From: Pseudoflavonifractor phocaeensis
Lineage (GTDB): Bacteria > Bacillota > Clostridia > Oscillospirales > Oscillospiraceae
Length of the DNA: 64,000 nt
Assembly: GCF_021531375.1 (NCBI RefSeq)
Contig: NZ_JADYTU010000009.1
Location: 1-64,000, forward strand
Reading direction: 5' to 3'
Position 1 is the first letter of the stretch. Each line of letters opens with the position of its first letter. Under the pieces are notes generated by a model. It ran no database searches. It had not been told where the DNA came from and worked only from the letters and a program-made list of their open reading frames with translations. Positions 33,114-42,251 of the stretch are shown here, piece after piece. The position numbers and the translations under genes are program-made.

Positions 33114-35354
33114 ATGGACCCTATTTTGGAACGATACCACGCGCTGGAAGAAAAGGTGGGGGTCTATACTCCGAACCTGGACACCAAGCTGCTGTTTGAC
33201 GCCTTCACCTTCGCGGACTCCGCCCACAAGGGCCAGCTGCGCAAGAGCGGCGAGCCCTATATCATCCATCCCCTGGCGGTGGCCGAGATCGTGGCCGACC
33301 TGGAGCTGGACGTGGACTCCGTCATCGCCGCCCTGCTCCACGACTGCATCGAGGACACCCAGGCCACCCACCAGGACATCGCCAAAAAGTTCGGCGAGCC
33401 GGTGGCCGCCCTGGTGGAGGGCGTCACCAAGCTGACGCGGGTGCAGTGGACCTCCAAGGAGGAGGAGCAGTCGGAGAACCTCCGCAAGATGTTCATGGCC
33501 ATGGCCCAGGACATCCGGGTCATCCTCATCAAGGTGTGCGACCGGCTGCACAACATGCGCACCATGGAGTACCAGTCCCCCCGCAAGCAGCGGGAGAAGT
33601 CCCTGGAGACCATGGAGATCTACGCTCCCATCGCCCACCGCTTAGGTATGCAGAAGCTGAAGTGGGAGCTGGAGGACCTGTCTCTGCGGTATCTGGACCC
33701 GGTGGGCTACAAGGAGATCGAGGACCAGCTGGCCGAGCGGTCCTCCGCCCATGAGGAGTTTTTGGCCTCCATTCAGCACCGCATCCAGCAGCGGCTCAGC
33801 CAGGAGGGCATCCACTGCACCGTCTACGGCCGGGTGAAGCATATCTACTCCATCTACCGCAAGATGTACGCCCAGAACAAGACCCTGGACGAGATCTTCG
33901 ACCTGTACGCCTTCCGGGTCATCGTGGATGACATCCCCGAGTGCTACAACGTGCTGGGCTGTATCCACGACATGTTCAAGCCGGTGCTGGGCCGGTTCAA
34001 GGACTATATCGGCACCCCCAAGCCCAACATGTACCAGTCCCTCCACACCACCGTCATCGGCCGGGAGGGCATTCCCTTCGAGGTGCAGATCCGGACCTGG
34101 GAGATGCACCAGACGGCGGAGTACGGCGTTGCCGCCCACTGGAAGTACAAGCAGGGCCTGGCCAACAAGAAGCTGGGCACCGAGGCCGACTTTGAATGGG
34201 TCCGGAAGCTGCTGGAGAACCAGCAGGACACCGACGCCGAGGAGTTTGTCCGCACCCTGAAGGTAGACATGTTCGCCGACGAGGTGTTCGTCTTTACCCC
34301 CAACGGCGACGTGGTCAACCTGCCCGCCGGCGCCACCCCCATCGACTTTGCCTATAACATCCATTCCGCCGTGGGCAACACCATGGTGGGCGCCCGGGTC
34401 AACGGCCGGATGGTCCCCTATGACACCCAGCTGCAAAACGGCGACATCGTGGAGGTCATCACCTCCAAGGCGGCCAAGGGCCCCAGCCGGGACTGGCTGC
34501 AGATCTGCAAGTCCAACGAGGCCCGGAACAAGATCCGCCAGTGGTTCAAGAAGGAGCGCCGGGAGGAGAACATCGTCACCGGCCGGGCCGCCTTCGAGGC
34601 GGAGCTGAAGCATGTGAAGATCCCCCTGTCCGCCGTGACGGCGGAGGAGGTGCTGCCCCACATCCTGCGGAAGGTGCGTCTGGGCACCCTGGACGAGCTG
34701 TACGCCGCCATCGGCTACGGCGGCACCACCGCCGCCAAGGCGGTGGCCCGGGTGAAGGATGAGCTGCTGCGTCTGGGCCGGCTCCAGGCGGAGAAGGCCG
34801 CCGCCGCCGCCAAAACCACGGCGGAGAGCGTCATCGTCCCCGGCATGAGTCCCACCGTGGACCCCGTCCAGCTGAAGGGCTCCAACAAGCACAACGACTC
34901 GGGCATCATTGTGGAGGGTCTGGGCAACTGTCTGGTGAAGTTCGCCAAGTGCTGCACCCCCGTTCCCGGGGACCCGGTCATCGGCTTCATCACCCGGGGC
35001 TACGGCGTCTCTGTCCACCGGGCGGACTGTCCCAATGCCGCCCCCGACAAGCGCAAGCCCGAGGAGGCCGACCGCTGGGTCAAGGTGTCCTGGGTGGACA
35101 GCAGCCTGCCCAACTATAAGACCGCCGTGGAGGTGTCCGCCAAGGACCGGGACGGACTGACGCTGGACATCGCCATGGCCCTGTCCGCCGCCAAGGTGAA
35201 GGTCACCGCCCTGTCCGCCCGCTCTCTGCCCGACGGCCACGCCGCCATCAATATCGTGGCGGAGGTCAAGAACAAGGACGAGCTGAACTTTGTCATCAAC
35301 AAGCTGAACAACATCCAGGGCGTGTACTATGTGGCCCGGGCCAGCGGGAAATAA
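33114..35354 (+). CDS. rel: Bifunctional (p)ppGpp synthetase/hydrolase, Rel
   Basis: The 746-residue protein makes and degrades the alarmone (p)ppGpp in the stringent response. The hydrolase HD domain has LLHDCIEDT (His76, Asp77, Glu80, Asp81 intact). The synthetase domain has DLYAFRVIVDDIPECY and GTPKPNMYQSLHTTV. A TGS domain (EVFVFTPNGDVVNLPAGATP), a zinc-finger/RIS region with KCCTPVPGDPVIGFITRGYG and an ACT domain at the C-terminus complete it. Both activities should be present. GAGGTG lies before the ATG. It is located in a long plus-strand series from recJ. Confidence 0.96.
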   Translation: MDPILERYHALEEKVGVYTPNLDTKLLFDAFTFADSAHKGQLRKSGEPYIIHPLAVAEIVADLELDVDSVIAALLHDCIEDTQATHQDIAKKFGEPVAALVEGVTKLTRVQWTSKEEEQSENLRKMFMAMAQDIRVILIKVCDRLHNMRTMEYQSPRKQREKSLETMEIYAPIAHRLGMQKLKWELEDLSLRYLDPVGYKEIEDQLAERSSAHEEFLASIQHRIQQRLSQEGIHCTVYGRVKHIYSIYRKMYAQNKTLDEIFDLYAFRVIVDDIPECYNVLGCIHDMFKPVLGRFKDYIGTPKPNMYQSLHTTVIGREGIPFEVQIRTWEMHQTAEYGVAAHWKYKQGLANKKLGTEADFEWVRKLLENQQDTDAEEFVRTLKVDMFADEVFVFTPNGDVVNLPAGATPIDFAYNIHSAVGNTMVGARVNGRMVPYDTQLQNGDIVEVITSKAAKGPSRDWLQICKSNEARNKIRQWFKKERREENIVTGRAAFEAELKHVKIPLSAVTAEEVLPHILRKVRLGTLDELYAAIGYGGTTAAKAVARVKDELLRLGRLQAEKAAAAAKTTAESVIVPGMSPTVDPVQLKGSNKHNDSGIIVEGLGNCLVKFAKCCTPVPGDPVIGFITRGYGVSVHRADCPNAAPDKRKPEEADRWVKVSWVDSSLPNYKTAVEVSAKDRDGLTLDIAMALSAAKVKVTALSARSLPDGHAAINIVAEVKNKDELNFVINKLNNIQGVYYVARASGK

Positions 35355-35590
35355 GAAGCGCGGAGGATAGGTGCATAGGGGAGCTTGGAGCGGAGCGAGG
35401 AATACAAACCAGGCACCGCATAGCGGGGCTGTTTGTGTTCCGAGTCGAAGTGAAAGCGACCCGGCCATGCACCCAATCCGCAGCGTGACACCGCGAAGCG
35501 CGGAGGATAGGCGCATCGGGGCGCAAGTGTGCGTCCGAAGAGGCCGTCCGGGTCCTGCTGTAGGGCGGGGGGCTGGCCCCCGCCGGGTTC
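35355..35590. repeat. Repeat-rich spacer between rel and dtd
   Basis: A direct repeat AAGCGCGGAGGATAGG plus GCAT and GGG occurs at 35357-35381 and again at about 35495-35520. Between them is a long imperfect hairpin AAACCAGGCACCGC-ATA-GCGGGGCTGTTT (about 35404-35434). A REP hairpin (35560-35585) follows. No gene is seen in this 300-bp gap. Confidence 0.6.
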
Positions 35591-35656
35591 TCCGCCGCAC
35601 CCGGGCGCATACGATGTGTTCGGGCGCCCATCTTTCTTTTGTGGAGGTAGTTATTT

Positions 35657-36103
35657 ATGCGCGCGGTCGTGACCCGGGTTTCCTCCGCCTCCGTGACCAT
35701 TGACGGACAGGTGGAAGGGGCCATCGACAAGGGATATCTGATCCTGCTGGGGGTGGGCCCCAGCGACAATGAAGCCGTCTGCGACAAACTGGCCGAGAAG
35801 ATCTGCAACCTGCGGGTCTTTGAGGACGAAAACGGCAAAATGAATCTGAATCTGGAGCAGGTGGGGGGCGCCATGCTGGTGGTGTCCCAGTTCACCCTGT
35901 ACGCCGACACCTCTTCCCGCCGCCCCGGCTTCTCCCACGCTGCCAAGCCCGATCTGGCCGTCCCCCTCTATGAGCGCTTTATGGACCAGTGCCGGGCCCG
36001 GGGCTTCCGGGTGGAGCACGGCCGATTCGGCGCAGATATGCAGGTGGCCTCCGTCAACGACGGTCCCGTGACCATTTTATATGACTCTGAAGGAGGCTTG
36101 TAA
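35657..36103 (+). CDS. dtd: D-aminoacyl-tRNA deacylase
   Basis: The 148-residue dimer hydrolyses D-amino acids (and Gly from tRNA-Ala) mischarged on tRNA. The family opening MRAVVTRVSSASVTIDG and the two active-site motifs LVVSQFTLYADT (SQFTL) and NDGPVTILYD (xxGPVT, usual NDGPVT) are complete. GGAGG lies 9 bases before the ATG. It regularly follows rel in Firmicutes, as here. Confidence 0.96.
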   Translation: MRAVVTRVSSASVTIDGQVEGAIDKGYLILLGVGPSDNEAVCDKLAEKICNLRVFEDENGKMNLNLEQVGGAMLVVSQFTLYADTSSRRPGFSHAAKPDLAVPLYERFMDQCRARGFRVEHGRFGADMQVASVNDGPVTILYDSEGGL

Positions 36104-36181
36104 CGGCGGCCTGCAGCCGCCGGCATCCACCTTCCATCCCAGCGGGCGGCCGCCGGCCGCCCCGACGAAAGGAACTATTTT

Positions 36182-36796
36182 ATGAAAGTCAAAGTCCTGT
36201 GCGTGGGCCCCATCGGCACCAACTGTTATATTCTGGAAGACGAGGAGGCCGGACTGGCCGCCGTTATTGATCCCGGGGACGAGGCGGACAAGATCCTGAA
36301 GGCCCTCCGGGAGGATGGCGTGACCGTGGAGTATATCCTGCTGACCCACGGCCACTATGACCACACCACTGCCGTCCCCGACCTGCACAAGGCCCTGCCC
36401 CAGGCCAAGATCTATATCCACCGGGCCGACGCCAACGGGGCGGGCAACCAGCTGTTTCCCCTGGCGGGCCAGGTGGAGGGCCTGCGGTACTATGACGAGG
36501 GGGACGAGCTGAAGCTGGGGACCCTGACCATCCAGGTGCTTCACACCCCCGGTCACTCCAAGGGCTCCGTCACCCTGAAGGTGGCCGACGTGCTCTTCTG
36601 CGGGGATACCCTCTTTGCCGGGTCCTGCGGCCGTACCGATTTTGCGGGGGGCAGCTACGCAGAGATCATGGACTCCCTCAAGCGGCTGGGCGAGCTGGAG
36701 GGGGACTTCTACGTCTGCCCCGGCCATGATATTACCTCCACGTTGGAGCGGGAGCGCCGGAGCAACCCCTTCCTTCGGGAGGCCATGGCCCACTAA
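36182..36796 (+). CDS. Metallo-beta-lactamase fold hydrolase, glyoxalase II-like
   Basis: The 204-residue protein has the full metal motif LTHGHYDHT, HTPGHSKGS, Asp in FCGDTLFAGSCGRTDF and C-terminal CPGHDI. It opens VGPIGTNCYILEDEEAGLAA. This short form (YqgX-like) is common beside rel/dtd/hemZ in Firmicutes and may hydrolyse thioesters of bacillithiol or glutathione type. Substrate is unproven. AAAGGAAC precedes the ATG. Confidence 0.9.
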   Translation: MKVKVLCVGPIGTNCYILEDEEAGLAAVIDPGDEADKILKALREDGVTVEYILLTHGHYDHTTAVPDLHKALPQAKIYIHRADANGAGNQLFPLAGQVEGLRYYDEGDELKLGTLTIQVLHTPGHSKGSVTLKVADVLFCGDTLFAGSCGRTDFAGGSYAEIMDSLKRLGELEGDFYVCPGHDITSTLERERRSNPFLREAMAH

Positions 36797-36859
36797 GGGC
36801 TCGGCGCCCCGTCCCAATGAACTGCCGGCGCGTGCGCGGCTGAAAGAATGGAATCCCGG

Positions 36860-36928
36860 GTAGGGCGGGGACTTGTCCCCGCCGCCGGCCCGGGTTTACT
36901 CTGCGGCGGGGGCAGGCCCCCGCCCTAC
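36860..36928. repeat. Inverted pair of REP palindromes (BIME-like)
   Basis: Forward REP GTAGGGCGGGGACTTGTCCC (36860-36883) and reverse REP GGCGGGGGC-AG-GCCCCCGCC followed by CTAC (36905-36928) lie 21 bases apart, head to head. The second ends just before the hemZ ribosome site. Confidence 0.85.
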
Positions 36929-36944
36929 CAGAAGGTATCTCCTT

Positions 36945-38453
36945 ATGAAGCTCTACTTTACACAACCGAATCACCCCTGGCAGCCGGAGCGGTATCACTA
37001 CGCCGCCGAGCAGATGATGCTCACCCTCTTCCCGGGGGAGAGGCCGGAATACCCCGGGGAGGCCCTCCGTACACTGGATGGAGGGGACAGCGCCGCCGGG
37101 TTCACCCTCAGCCGCCAGGGAGAGGAGGCCGTCCTTACCGCCCGGGTGGTCCGGGAGGGAAAAGGGGCCCAGGCCTCCTTCTCCTTCCCCGCCGGCGAGC
37201 TGGACCGGGCCCCCGAGGCGGTGTACCACACCGTCCAGCATGCGCTGAAAATGGCCTTTTACCAGGCGGGCGTGGAGCTGCTTGGCTATGAGCCTCCCTG
37301 GGGGGCGCTCACCGGCGTGCGGCCCGTCAAGCTGCCCACCCGGGCCATGAAGCGGGGCGCCTCGCCGGAACAGGCCCGGCAGGAGCTGGAGCGGGAGTAC
37401 CGGGTCTCCCCCGTCCGGGCTCAGCTGGCCGCCGACTGCGCCGAAGCCAGTCTGGCGGCGGACCGCTCGTTAAAGGACAACGAGGTGTCGGTGTATGTGG
37501 GCGTCCCCTTCTGCCCCACCCGCTGCGCCTACTGCTCCTTCGTCTCCGCCGACGTGGGCCGCACCCTGAAGCTGGTGGAGCCCTATCTGGATGCAGTCTT
37601 TCAGGAGATCGACGCCACCGCCGCGGCGCTGAAGGCGGCGGGGCTCACCGTCCGCTCCTTCTACATGGGGGGAGGCACCCCCACCACCCTGACGGCGGAC
37701 CAGATGGACCGGCTGCTGGCCCGGTGCGAGGAAGCGCTGCCTCTGGAGGGCTGCACCGAGTACACCGTGGAGGCCGGCCGGCCCGACACCATCACCCGGG
37801 AAAAGCTGGAGGTCCTGGCCCGCCACGGGATCGGACGCATCTCCATCAACCCCCAGACCCTGGAGGACCATGTGCTTGCCGCCATCGGCCGGAAGCACTC
37901 CGCCGGGGATATCCGAAGGGCCTGTGACCTGGCCCGGTCGGTGGGCTTTGACTGCGTCAATATGGACCTGATCGCCGGCCTGCCCCGGGACTCCTTCGAC
38001 GGCTTTTGCCGCTCTCTGGAGGGGGTGCTGGCCATGGACCCGGAAAACGTCACCGTCCACACCCTGGCGCTGAAAAAGGGCTCCACCCTCATGGAGCGGG
38101 GGGACCTGCTCCCCTCCGGGAACGACGTGGCCCGGATGCTGGACATCTCGCTGGACACCCTGCGCAGGGAGGGCTACGCCCCCTACTACCTGTACCGGCA
38201 GAAGTATATGTCCGGCTCGCTGGAGAATGTGGGCTGGGCCAAGCCGGGGAAGGAGAGCCTGTACAACATTATCATGATGGAGGAGCTGCAGACCGTGGTC
38301 TCCATCGGGGGCGGCGGGGTCACCAAGCTGGTGGACCCGGCGGCGGGGAAGATCCTCCGCCTGCCCAACCCCAAATATCCCCACGATTATCTGGCCGTGC
38401 TGGACAAGGTGCTTGCCCAGAAGGGGGAGATTGCGGCGTTTTATCAGAAGTGA
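36945..38453 (+). CDS. hemZ: Oxygen-independent coproporphyrinogen dehydrogenase HemZ-type radical SAM protein
   Basis: The 502-residue protein has a HemZ-specific N-terminal region (about 1-165) and then a radical-SAM domain with CX3CX2C in VPFCPTRCAYCSF. Further segments are YMGGGTPTTL, RISINPQTL, VNMDLIAGLP and HTLALKKGS, plus a C-terminal HemN-like part (YLYRQKYMSG). In B. subtilis it takes part in anaerobic haem synthesis. No other haem gene is in the window, and a haem role in this organism is not proven. Start 36945 is set by AGAAGGT; the upstream frame runs through REPs. Confidence 0.9.
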   Translation: MKLYFTQPNHPWQPERYHYAAEQMMLTLFPGERPEYPGEALRTLDGGDSAAGFTLSRQGEEAVLTARVVREGKGAQASFSFPAGELDRAPEAVYHTVQHALKMAFYQAGVELLGYEPPWGALTGVRPVKLPTRAMKRGASPEQARQELEREYRVSPVRAQLAADCAEASLAADRSLKDNEVSVYVGVPFCPTRCAYCSFVSADVGRTLKLVEPYLDAVFQEIDATAAALKAAGLTVRSFYMGGGTPTTLTADQMDRLLARCEEALPLEGCTEYTVEAGRPDTITREKLEVLARHGIGRISINPQTLEDHVLAAIGRKHSAGDIRRACDLARSVGFDCVNMDLIAGLPRDSFDGFCRSLEGVLAMDPENVTVHTLALKKGSTLMERGDLLPSGNDVARMLDISLDTLRREGYAPYYLYRQKYMSGSLENVGWAKPGKESLYNIIMMEELQTVVSIGGGGVTKLVDPAAGKILRLPNPKYPHDYLAVLDKVLAQKGEIAAFYQK

Positions 38454-38517
38454 CCGGGACAAGGACGGACTGCGGAAAGACCACAGCGCCTTGACCGCCT
38501 CGAGGAAAGGAGATTTT

Positions 38518-39456
38518 ATGGCTTACCAATTACAGGAGATCAACAAGCGCATCCAGAGCGACGTGGGGGAGTTTTTGGCCGAGTGCGACCGGAACTATGC
38601 CGAGCGGGTGTCTCTGGCGGCGGACAAGATCCTGGCCAATCTGGAGCACAGCCCCATCGTGCTGCTGTCCGGCCCCTCCGGCTCAGGCAAGACCACCACG
38701 GCCATGAAGATCGCCGAGGAGCTTCAGCGCCGGGGCGTCAACTCCCATGCCGTGGCCATGGACAACTATTTCAAGACCATGAACCGCCGCACCGCCCCCC
38801 GGACGCCCGAGGGGGACATCGACTATGAGTCACCGCTGTGCATGGACATGGACCTGCTGGATGCCCACTTCTCCGCCCTGTCCCGGGGCGAGGAGATCAT
38901 GATCCCCAGGTTTGAGTTCGCCCGCCAGATGCGCAACGACTCTCTGGGTACCCCCCTGAGACTGGAAAAGAACGAGATCGCCATTTTCGAGGGCATCCAC
39001 GCCCTCAACGATGACATCGCCGGCCGCCACCCCGAGGCCACCAAGCTGTATATCTCCGCCCGGTCCAACGTGAACGAGGGCTCCGTCCTCCGGTTCAAGG
39101 GCACCTGGATGCGGCTGACCCGCCGGGCCGTCCGGGACTATAACTTCCGGGGCACCGGCGTGGACGAGACGCTGGAGATGTGGGCCAACGTCCGCCGGGG
39201 AGAGAAGCTGTATATCTCCCCCTTCAAAAACCGGGCGGATATCATCTTCGACTCCTCCCTGCCCTATGAGGTGTCGGTGATGCGCAACTACGCCGTCCCC
39301 CTCCTCCAGAGCGTCCCCGAGGAAAACGAGCGGCATGATGAGCTGCTGGAGCTGATCCGGGCCTTCGAATGGTTCGAGCCCGTCGATCCCGCCCTGGTGG
39401 CCAAGGACTCCCTCATCCGGGAATTCATCGGCGGGGGAAGCTACAAATATCACTGA
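38518..39456 (+). CDS. Uridine kinase / phosphoribulokinase-family nucleoside kinase
   Basis: The 312-residue protein has Walker A GPSGSGKTTT (about residue 51-60), AVAMDNYFKTM with the substrate-binding region, and EGIHALND corresponding to the uridine kinase EGI(L/H)A motif. The N-terminal extension of about 45 residues and the C-terminal tail are longer than in Udk (about 210 residues). This places it with the larger family seen in Clostridia beside hemZ/rel. It likely phosphorylates uridine or a related sugar. AGGAAAGGAG lies before the ATG. Confidence 0.85.
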   Translation: MAYQLQEINKRIQSDVGEFLAECDRNYAERVSLAADKILANLEHSPIVLLSGPSGSGKTTTAMKIAEELQRRGVNSHAVAMDNYFKTMNRRTAPRTPEGDIDYESPLCMDMDLLDAHFSALSRGEEIMIPRFEFARQMRNDSLGTPLRLEKNEIAIFEGIHALNDDIAGRHPEATKLYISARSNVNEGSVLRFKGTWMRLTRRAVRDYNFRGTGVDETLEMWANVRRGEKLYISPFKNRADIIFDSSLPYEVSVMRNYAVPLLQSVPEENERHDELLELIRAFEWFEPVDPALVAKDSLIREFIGGGSYKYH

Positions 39457-39472
39457 GCCGAAGGCTCGGTGC

Positions 39473-39562
39473 AGATAAGAGATAAAAGATAAGGCGGCCT
39501 TTGGCCACCGCCCATTTCTGGGTTCTCCTGGTCCAATATCTCTTATCTTTTATCTCTTATCT
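39473..39562. repeat. RRAGATA heptad inverted-repeat element (copy B)
   Basis: A perfect 21-bp inverted repeat, AGATAAGAGATAAAAGATAA plus G (39473-39493) and its complement (39542-39562), encloses 48 bp of unrelated sequence. It lies just upstream of the amylase ribosome site. It would fold into a long AU-rich hairpin in the transcript. Copy A is between recJ and rel. Confidence 0.8.
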
Positions 39563-39581
39563 CAGACCTGGAGTGATCCAA

Positions 39582-41432
39582 ATGACCTGTCAACCCATCT
39601 ACGATTCCCGGGACGCCCGCTACAAGACCCCCTATGGGGCAGTGGCCGCGGGGACCGTGGTACAATTCACCCTCCGCCCGCCCCGGGCGGCGGGCTTTTC
39701 CCGGGCCAGCCTGGAGGCCCGCTTTGAGAGCCGGAACGACGAGACGCTTACCCTCTCCATGCCCTGGGCGGGGATGGAATTGGGCCAGGATCTGTTCCAC
39801 GCCCAGCTGGACGTGGGGGACTACATCGGGCTGGTGTGGTACTCCTTCCGGCTGGAGGGCATCGACGGCCGGAGCCAGGAGCTGGGCCCCTACCAGCTCA
39901 CCGTCTACGACGGGCGGGAGGAGGTGCCCTCCTGGTTTGGCGAGGGGATGAGCTATCAGATCTTCCCCGACCGCTTCCGCCGCTCCCGTATCCCCAACCC
40001 GGAGGGAATGGTGGGGGGCCGCTGGGTCCACCAGAGCTGGGAGGAGCCGCCGGAGTACCGTCCCGACCAGCGGGGAGAGATCCGCAACCGGGACTTTTTC
40101 GGCGGCGACTTCCGGGGCGTCATCGAGAAGCTGGATTATCTGAAGGAGCTTGGGGTGGATACCATCTACTTCAACCCCATCTTTGAGGCGGCGGAGAACC
40201 ACCGCTATGGCACCGCCGACTATGACCGCATCGACCCCATGCTGGGGACCAACGAGGACTTCACCCACCTGTGCGGCGAGGCCCACAAGCGGGGGATGCG
40301 GGTGATGCTGGACGGAGTGTTCAACCACACGGGTTATGTCAGCCGTTACTTTAACGGGGACGGGTTTTACCCTGAGGCGGGAGCCAGCCAGAGCTGGGAC
40401 TCCCCCTACCGCACCTGGTTCAGCTTCATCGAGTGGCCCAAAAAGTATGAGAGCTGGTGGGGCATCTATTCCCTCCCCGCCGTGAATGAGAATGACCCCG
40501 GTTACCGGGACTTCATCTTTGCCGGACAGGACAGCGTGGTCCGCCGGTGGCTCCGGGCGGGGGCGGACGGCTGGCGGCTGGATGTGGCCGACGAACTGCC
40601 CGACGACTTTGTCCACGGCATCCACCAGGCCGCCCGGGAGGAGAAGCCCGACGCGGTGGTCATCGGCGAGGTGTGGGAGGACGGGTCCACCAAGGTGGCC
40701 TACGGCGTGCGCCGCAAGCACATTCTGGGGGGCCACTGCGACGGGCTGATGAACTACCCCCTGCGAAACGCCATCCTGACCTTCTTCCAGGGGGGACAGG
40801 GGGAGGACTTTGTCTCCGCCATGGAGACCATCCGGGAGAACTATCCCCCCTTCGCCTTCTACTCGGCCATGAATTCCCTGGGCACCCACGATACCCCCCG
40901 CATCCTGACCCTGCTGGGGGCCGGAGGCGAGTACCGGGACCAGTCCAGGGAGTGGCGGGCCGGTTTCCACCTCTCCCCCAAGCAGCGCCGCCGGGGCAAG
41001 GACCTGCTCCGGGCGGCCTCTCTCCTGCTGTTCTGCTTCCCCGGCTCCCCCACGGTGTACTACGGGGACGAGGCGGGGATGGAGGGGTTTGAGGACCCCT
41101 TCAACCGCCGGACCTACCCCTGGGGCCATGAGGACCGGGAGTTGATAGACTGGTTCCGGGCTCTGGGCGCCCTGCGGCGGGACCATTCCGCCCTGCGCCG
41201 GGGAGATATCCGGTATGTGGCCGGGAAGGGCCCCGTGCTGGCCTTTGTCCGGAGGGACAAGCAGGAGCAGGTGCTGTGCGCCTTTAACAACAGCGAGGAG
41301 CCCCAGCGGCTGGAACTGGGGGACGTGGGCGCCCTGGACCCCCTGCTGGGCCGGGCCCATGTGGACACGGAGGAGGGCTGGACCTCCCTGGTCATCCCGC
41401 CCCAGTCGGGGGCGGCCTTCCAGGTGAAGTAA
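39582..41432 (+). CDS. GH13 alpha-amylase family enzyme, neopullulanase / maltogenic-amylase type
   Basis: The 616-residue cytoplasmic glycosidase (no signal peptide) has an N-terminal immunoglobulin-like starch-binding domain (about 1-110, CBM34-like). The (beta/alpha)8 barrel carries the four GH13 regions: LDGVFNHTG (Asp244, His249), GWRLDVADE (nucleophile Asp334), VIGEVW (acid Glu363) and GTHDTPR. YQIFPDRF is typical of the neopullulanase/cyclomaltodextrinase subfamily, which degrades imported maltodextrins. GGAGTG precedes the ATG at 39582. It is the last gene of the plus-strand series and is followed by a terminator. Confidence 0.93.
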   Translation: MTCQPIYDSRDARYKTPYGAVAAGTVVQFTLRPPRAAGFSRASLEARFESRNDETLTLSMPWAGMELGQDLFHAQLDVGDYIGLVWYSFRLEGIDGRSQELGPYQLTVYDGREEVPSWFGEGMSYQIFPDRFRRSRIPNPEGMVGGRWVHQSWEEPPEYRPDQRGEIRNRDFFGGDFRGVIEKLDYLKELGVDTIYFNPIFEAAENHRYGTADYDRIDPMLGTNEDFTHLCGEAHKRGMRVMLDGVFNHTGYVSRYFNGDGFYPEAGASQSWDSPYRTWFSFIEWPKKYESWWGIYSLPAVNENDPGYRDFIFAGQDSVVRRWLRAGADGWRLDVADELPDDFVHGIHQAAREEKPDAVVIGEVWEDGSTKVAYGVRRKHILGGHCDGLMNYPLRNAILTFFQGGQGEDFVSAMETIRENYPPFAFYSAMNSLGTHDTPRILTLLGAGGEYRDQSREWRAGFHLSPKQRRRGKDLLRAASLLLFCFPGSPTVYYGDEAGMEGFEDPFNRRTYPWGHEDRELIDWFRALGALRRDHSALRRGDIRYVAGKGPVLAFVRRDKQEQVLCAFNNSEEPQRLELGDVGALDPLLGRAHVDTEEGWTSLVIPPQSGAAFQVK

Positions 41433-41485
41433 GGCCGGAAACCGCTGCGGCCCAAGGGGCGCAACCGCAGATTGACAAAACGGAA

Positions 41486-41517
41486 GGGACGGGTGATTGC
41501 CAGACCCGTCCCTTTTT
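41486..41517 (+). terminator. Terminator after the amylase gene
   Basis: GGGACGGGT / ACCCGTCCC stem with CTTTTT following. Confidence 0.9.
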
Positions 41518-41545
41518 GCTATGCTGGAAAGGCAAAGCGGAGGCC

Positions 41546-41574
41546 TGTAGGGGCGCTTTACGAAGCGCCCGGAC
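41546..41574. repeat. Palindromic repeat GTAGGGGCGC..GCGCCC
   Basis: GTAGGGGCGCTTTACGAAGC plus GCCC, the same type as the one at 18577-18600. It sits between the amylase terminator and the XRE gene. Confidence 0.7.
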
Positions 41575-41631
41575 GGACCCATACACATTCAGCGCGGTAG
41601 AAATTCACACGGTCACAAGGAGGCGGAGCGT

Positions 41632-42189
41632 ATGACCCTGGGCCAGCGTATCCAGGAGCTGCGGAAGAAACAGGGCCTGTCCCAGGAGGCCCTGGGGGAA
41701 AAACTGGGAGTGTCCCGCCCGGCCATCTCCCGGTGGGAGATGGACGGCGCGGTCCCGGAGGTGGACAAGCTCATTGCCCTGTCCAAGCTGTTTGGCATAC
41801 CCGTGGGCCAGCTGCTGGGGGTGGAGCGTCCCGGCGATGAAGAACAGGCGGAGGACCGGGAGCTGACCGGCCGGGAGCTGGAGGTGGCCCGGGCGGTGGC
41901 GGACCGCTGCCTGGAGGGGGAGCGGGCCCGGCGGGAGCGGTGGAAGAAAGCCCTCTGGCTGGGGGCGGCCCTGGCCGGGGTGCTGGCTCTGGCCCTGGGG
42001 GTGTGGCTGTTCCAGACCTATGACCGCCTGGAGCAGGAGGGGGACGAGTACGTCCTGGACTGGCTCCTGGAGGACAGCATTGGCCAGACCTACCAGGGGG
42101 AGGTCTTTCGCTTCACTGTGGCCCGGGGAAGGGGTGGCCTGGAGGCCCAGGTGGAGGAAATTAACACCCAAGCGGTGCCCTATTTTTGA
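41632..42189 (+). CDS. XRE-family regulator with a membrane segment
   Basis: The 185-residue protein has an N-terminal HTH (LRKKQGLSQEALGEKLGVSR, AISRWEMDGAVPEVDKLIAL), an acidic linker, one membrane helix (about 105-124) and an extracytoplasmic tail of about 60 residues. It is thus a one-piece membrane-anchored DNA-binding protein that may sense an envelope signal. AAGGAGG lies 8 bases before the ATG. No target operon is evident; the converging sulfite-reductase gene is a neighbour only across a terminator. Confidence 0.85.
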   Translation: MTLGQRIQELRKKQGLSQEALGEKLGVSRPAISRWEMDGAVPEVDKLIALSKLFGIPVGQLLGVERPGDEEQAEDRELTGRELEVARAVADRCLEGERARRERWKKALWLGAALAGVLALALGVWLFQTYDRLEQEGDEYVLDWLLEDSIGQTYQGEVFRFTVARGRGGLEAQVEEINTQAVPYF

Positions 42190-42208
42190 GCCTGGCGCAA
42201 AAAAACAT

Positions 42209-42243
42209 AAAAACGGGACTGTCAGAGATGACAGTCCCGTTTT
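42209..42243. terminator. Bidirectional terminator, XRE gene / sulfite-reductase-like gene
   Basis: AAAACGGGACTGTCA / TGACAGTCCCGTTTT, 15-bp stem with a 5-base loop between converging genes. Confidence 0.9.
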
Positions 42244-42251
42244 CATGTACC

